A program made the translations under genes and the position numbers. A DNA stretch of 64,000 bases from Cruorifilaria tuberocauda. Its lineage: Eukaryota; Nematoda; Chromadorea; Rhabditida; Onchocercidae. Shown piece after piece: positions 61,800-64,000 of the stretch. A model generated the notes under the pieces. It saw only the letters and a list, made by a program, of their open reading frames with translations. It was not told where the DNA came from and did no database searches. The stretch covers positions 40,769 through 104,768 of the forward strand of contig JABVXU010000180.1 in NCBI GenBank assembly GCA_013365365.1. The letters are read 5' to 3'. The first letter of the stretch is position 1. Every line of letters begins with the position of its first letter.

Positions 61800-63930
61800 G
61801 AAATGCTGTGACTTTTGTGAATTTTTAATTTTTAATCATAGTTTAGATAAATGATAGTCATCAATACACAATCATAGAAGCAACAAATTTATTTCAGTGC
61901 ATTCGTTGCTGTACTTGTTATGCAAGCACCATTCTCATTAATATAAATTTCGAATGAATTAGTTCATGTTCATTTTAATTGATATCTTAAAATTTGAAAC
62001 TGTATCCGATTTCTCAATAGTATGTCTATTGAACAAATGACAGCAAATAATGACGTTCAGATAAAAAATAAAACTGTTCAACTAATGCGTAAAGAATGAT
62101 TTATTTGTTCAGGCTATCATAAATACTTATTTTATATTTTTTGTTATTTTTGAAATTAATATTTTAGAAATTATTCTGATTTGTTAAACAAAATCAGATT
62201 GTTTCCCAATTGGATCACGATCAATTGGTGGTGATCGCATCTTTAATTATTAGTTAGTCTTACACTTTTTATAGGTAAGAAGTAAATCGAGTCATATTAA
62301 ATTTCCATGGTGTTTGTTTTGAAAAAAAGGAGAAAATTGATGATCACTGTTTCTTCATGCACATACATTATTTAGACATTTCTAGTTTTTTGTCTCAAAT
62401 TGATAAGCATTTTAAAACTTATTTTTGATGCATGTTATATTCTGCTCTTACTTGTTAAGAACATAAATTCTCCACGGACTATAAATACTCTGTTCGATTT
62501 GTTTTGTAAATGAAAATTGAGTTGCGCTTGCTGAATATTAGGTAAATAATTTATTATCACATTAATTGATAATCCTTTCAAGCACATCTTCCATCGGTGA
62601 AAGAAGTTGATAGCTAAAATTTCTATCAATGTTTGTGGCTTTTTTCTTGATTTATTCATTTTTCTGTTTTATTTTCCAATTTACATTGCAAAATTTTTTA
62701 AAACATCATATTTCATATGTGTAAATCTTCCATCATGATCCGGATAATTTCGCTTTCAAGAAAATCTTTATGCAGATTACTCAAAAAACATTAAATAATT
62801 TTCTAGTAATTAAATGAAAACTGGATATCGGTCGATGTTTCTGTTGAAAAGCCTTAATTCTCTGTTTGATCATTCATGCATAAACAGCCTGATAACTTTA
62901 CATTGTAAATTCTACTCCTATATTTATATTTCTGTTGGAGTTATTTGAATATTGATTTAAGAAGAAAATCTTACAATATTATATTATTTTCATGACACTT
63001 TTGCATTCCTTTTTTAACCTTTTGTTTTGCTACCATTGTTACCTTTCTTTCAGCATACTTTTGCAATTTTCTATCAATAACAAAAAAATAATACTAGTAT
63101 TTACCTAGTTTTTAATAAGGTTAGCGCAATAAAAATATCAAATTCATCCTTGAAATGTCTAACTTTTATTTGTTGTATTTTACAATAACAAATATACCGG
63201 TTTCTGCTTTCTAAGTATTGTTTGTGCAGCTGTTTCAGTTTTAATCATTTCTTTTTCTATTAATTTTGATGTGTTTTCGTAATAAGAATCTTTCACTTCT
63301 TCTACTCGCACATTTTAGCTTTCTTTTGTTTTCCAACATCTATTTACTCATTTATTAAATTCAACTTCATTATGAGATTCTCTATGTTGAAATTGAATGA
63401 ATTATATTTTCTACCTATTTATATTATGGGCAGGCAGATCGGGAAAGGAAGAGATTAATTACTTCATCGGAATTTTATGAGAAAAATGTATAATTAAAAG
63501 AAATATTAGTGATAATTTTCTCAGATTTGAAACTTTTGCTGATTTCTTAAGCAGTAAATTCAAATTAACTTTTTAACAAATAATCATTCTCGATTTCAAG
63601 TTTTCAATTTCTTTTGCCACAATTAAGTTCACATTTGATAAACCACCCGAATTACTTAATTTTCACGAAAAATAATTTATTCTTGAAGGTTTCGAGCTAA
63701 TCAATCATTATAGCAAAGGCTGAAGATGTTAAATAATATAGTGCGTTGTTTTTCTCTGATTTAAGTGTCATTTCCCAAGTCGACTGATGAATAATTAAAT
63801 TTAGGACGACTTGTGAAATTCATTTTAATTATCGTAAAATTAGCTGCTTTATTTAATAGTATCCCTTCGCTTTTGATTTATCACAAATTGTTAAATTGCA
63901 TTTCATTTGAATCAATTTATTTGTATAGAA
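61800..63930. other. Gene-poor AT-rich stretch
   Basis: No supported gene up to the low-complexity end of the window. Confidence 0.45.
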
Positions 63931-63936
63931 ATTGGT

Positions 63937-64000
63937 ATTTTTATTTTCTTTTTTTTTATTTTATTTTTTTTTTATTTTTTTTATTTTTTTTATTTTTTTT
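63937..64000. repeat. T-rich low-complexity tract at window end
   Basis: Repeated TTTTTTTTA units (about nine-base period) running to the edge of the window. It may be a longer simple-sequence array that continues outside, or a weak point in the assembly. Confidence 0.8.

Noticed and set aside
1..64000. tRNA, rRNA or spliced-leader genes
   Set aside because: TTCGAATC-like strings (for example near 6258 and 26055) lack a matching A box and cloverleaf; no SL1-like sequence was seen.
1..64000. Autonomous transposons or integrated viral genes
   Set aside because: No reverse transcriptase, integrase, transposase or capsid-like protein motif recognised in any of the listed translations; only short repeats and hairpins.

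Overview
The window looks like nuclear DNA of a nematode, most probably a filarial worm (inference). It is very AT-rich. Genes are broken into small exons by introns with TTTTAG/TTTCAG-type acceptors and GTAAGT-type donors. The recognisable proteins are animal ones with nematode character: a thrombospondin type 1 protein, a C9orf72/ALFA-1-like DENN protein and a classical tyrosine phosphatase. There is no bacterial operon structure, no CRISPR, no rRNA and no convincing tRNA.

Layout. 1-954 (+): 3' part of a secreted-type gene with a thrombospondin type 1 repeat, entering from the left edge. 2375-5412 (+): a heavily decayed copy of SPATA20 (DUF255/thioredoxin-like family), with nonsense codons, a frameshift and several internal deletions. 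5940-8488 (+): weak exon-like pieces and a probable small single-pass membrane protein. 9860-14325 (-): a C9orf72 orthologue in many exons, with a long serine-rich insertion after the first longin-domain segment. 16697-20032 (-): a classical protein tyrosine phosphatase with intact WPD loop and signature motif; one of its introns carries a cluster of inverted repeats. 21094-24343 (-): an unrecognised gene with a signal peptide and a cysteine-rich exon.

From about 24.4 kb to the right edge (almost 40 kb) I find no gene I can name. This stretch holds short ORFs, microsatellites, a 38-bp direct repeat, a 27-bp perfect-stem hairpin, and a few GC-richer patches near 50.5, 51.4, 55.9, 58-59.4 and 61.5 kb that could be regulatory or contain unrecognised exons. 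It may be intergenic or the introns/upstream region of a large gene beyond the window.

The genes do not form an evident pathway; I see no operon-type spacing. The most useful observations are the SPATA20 relic, the C9orf72 orthologue with its insertion, and the hairpin-rich intron. I do not see evidence for a clearly new multi-gene system.
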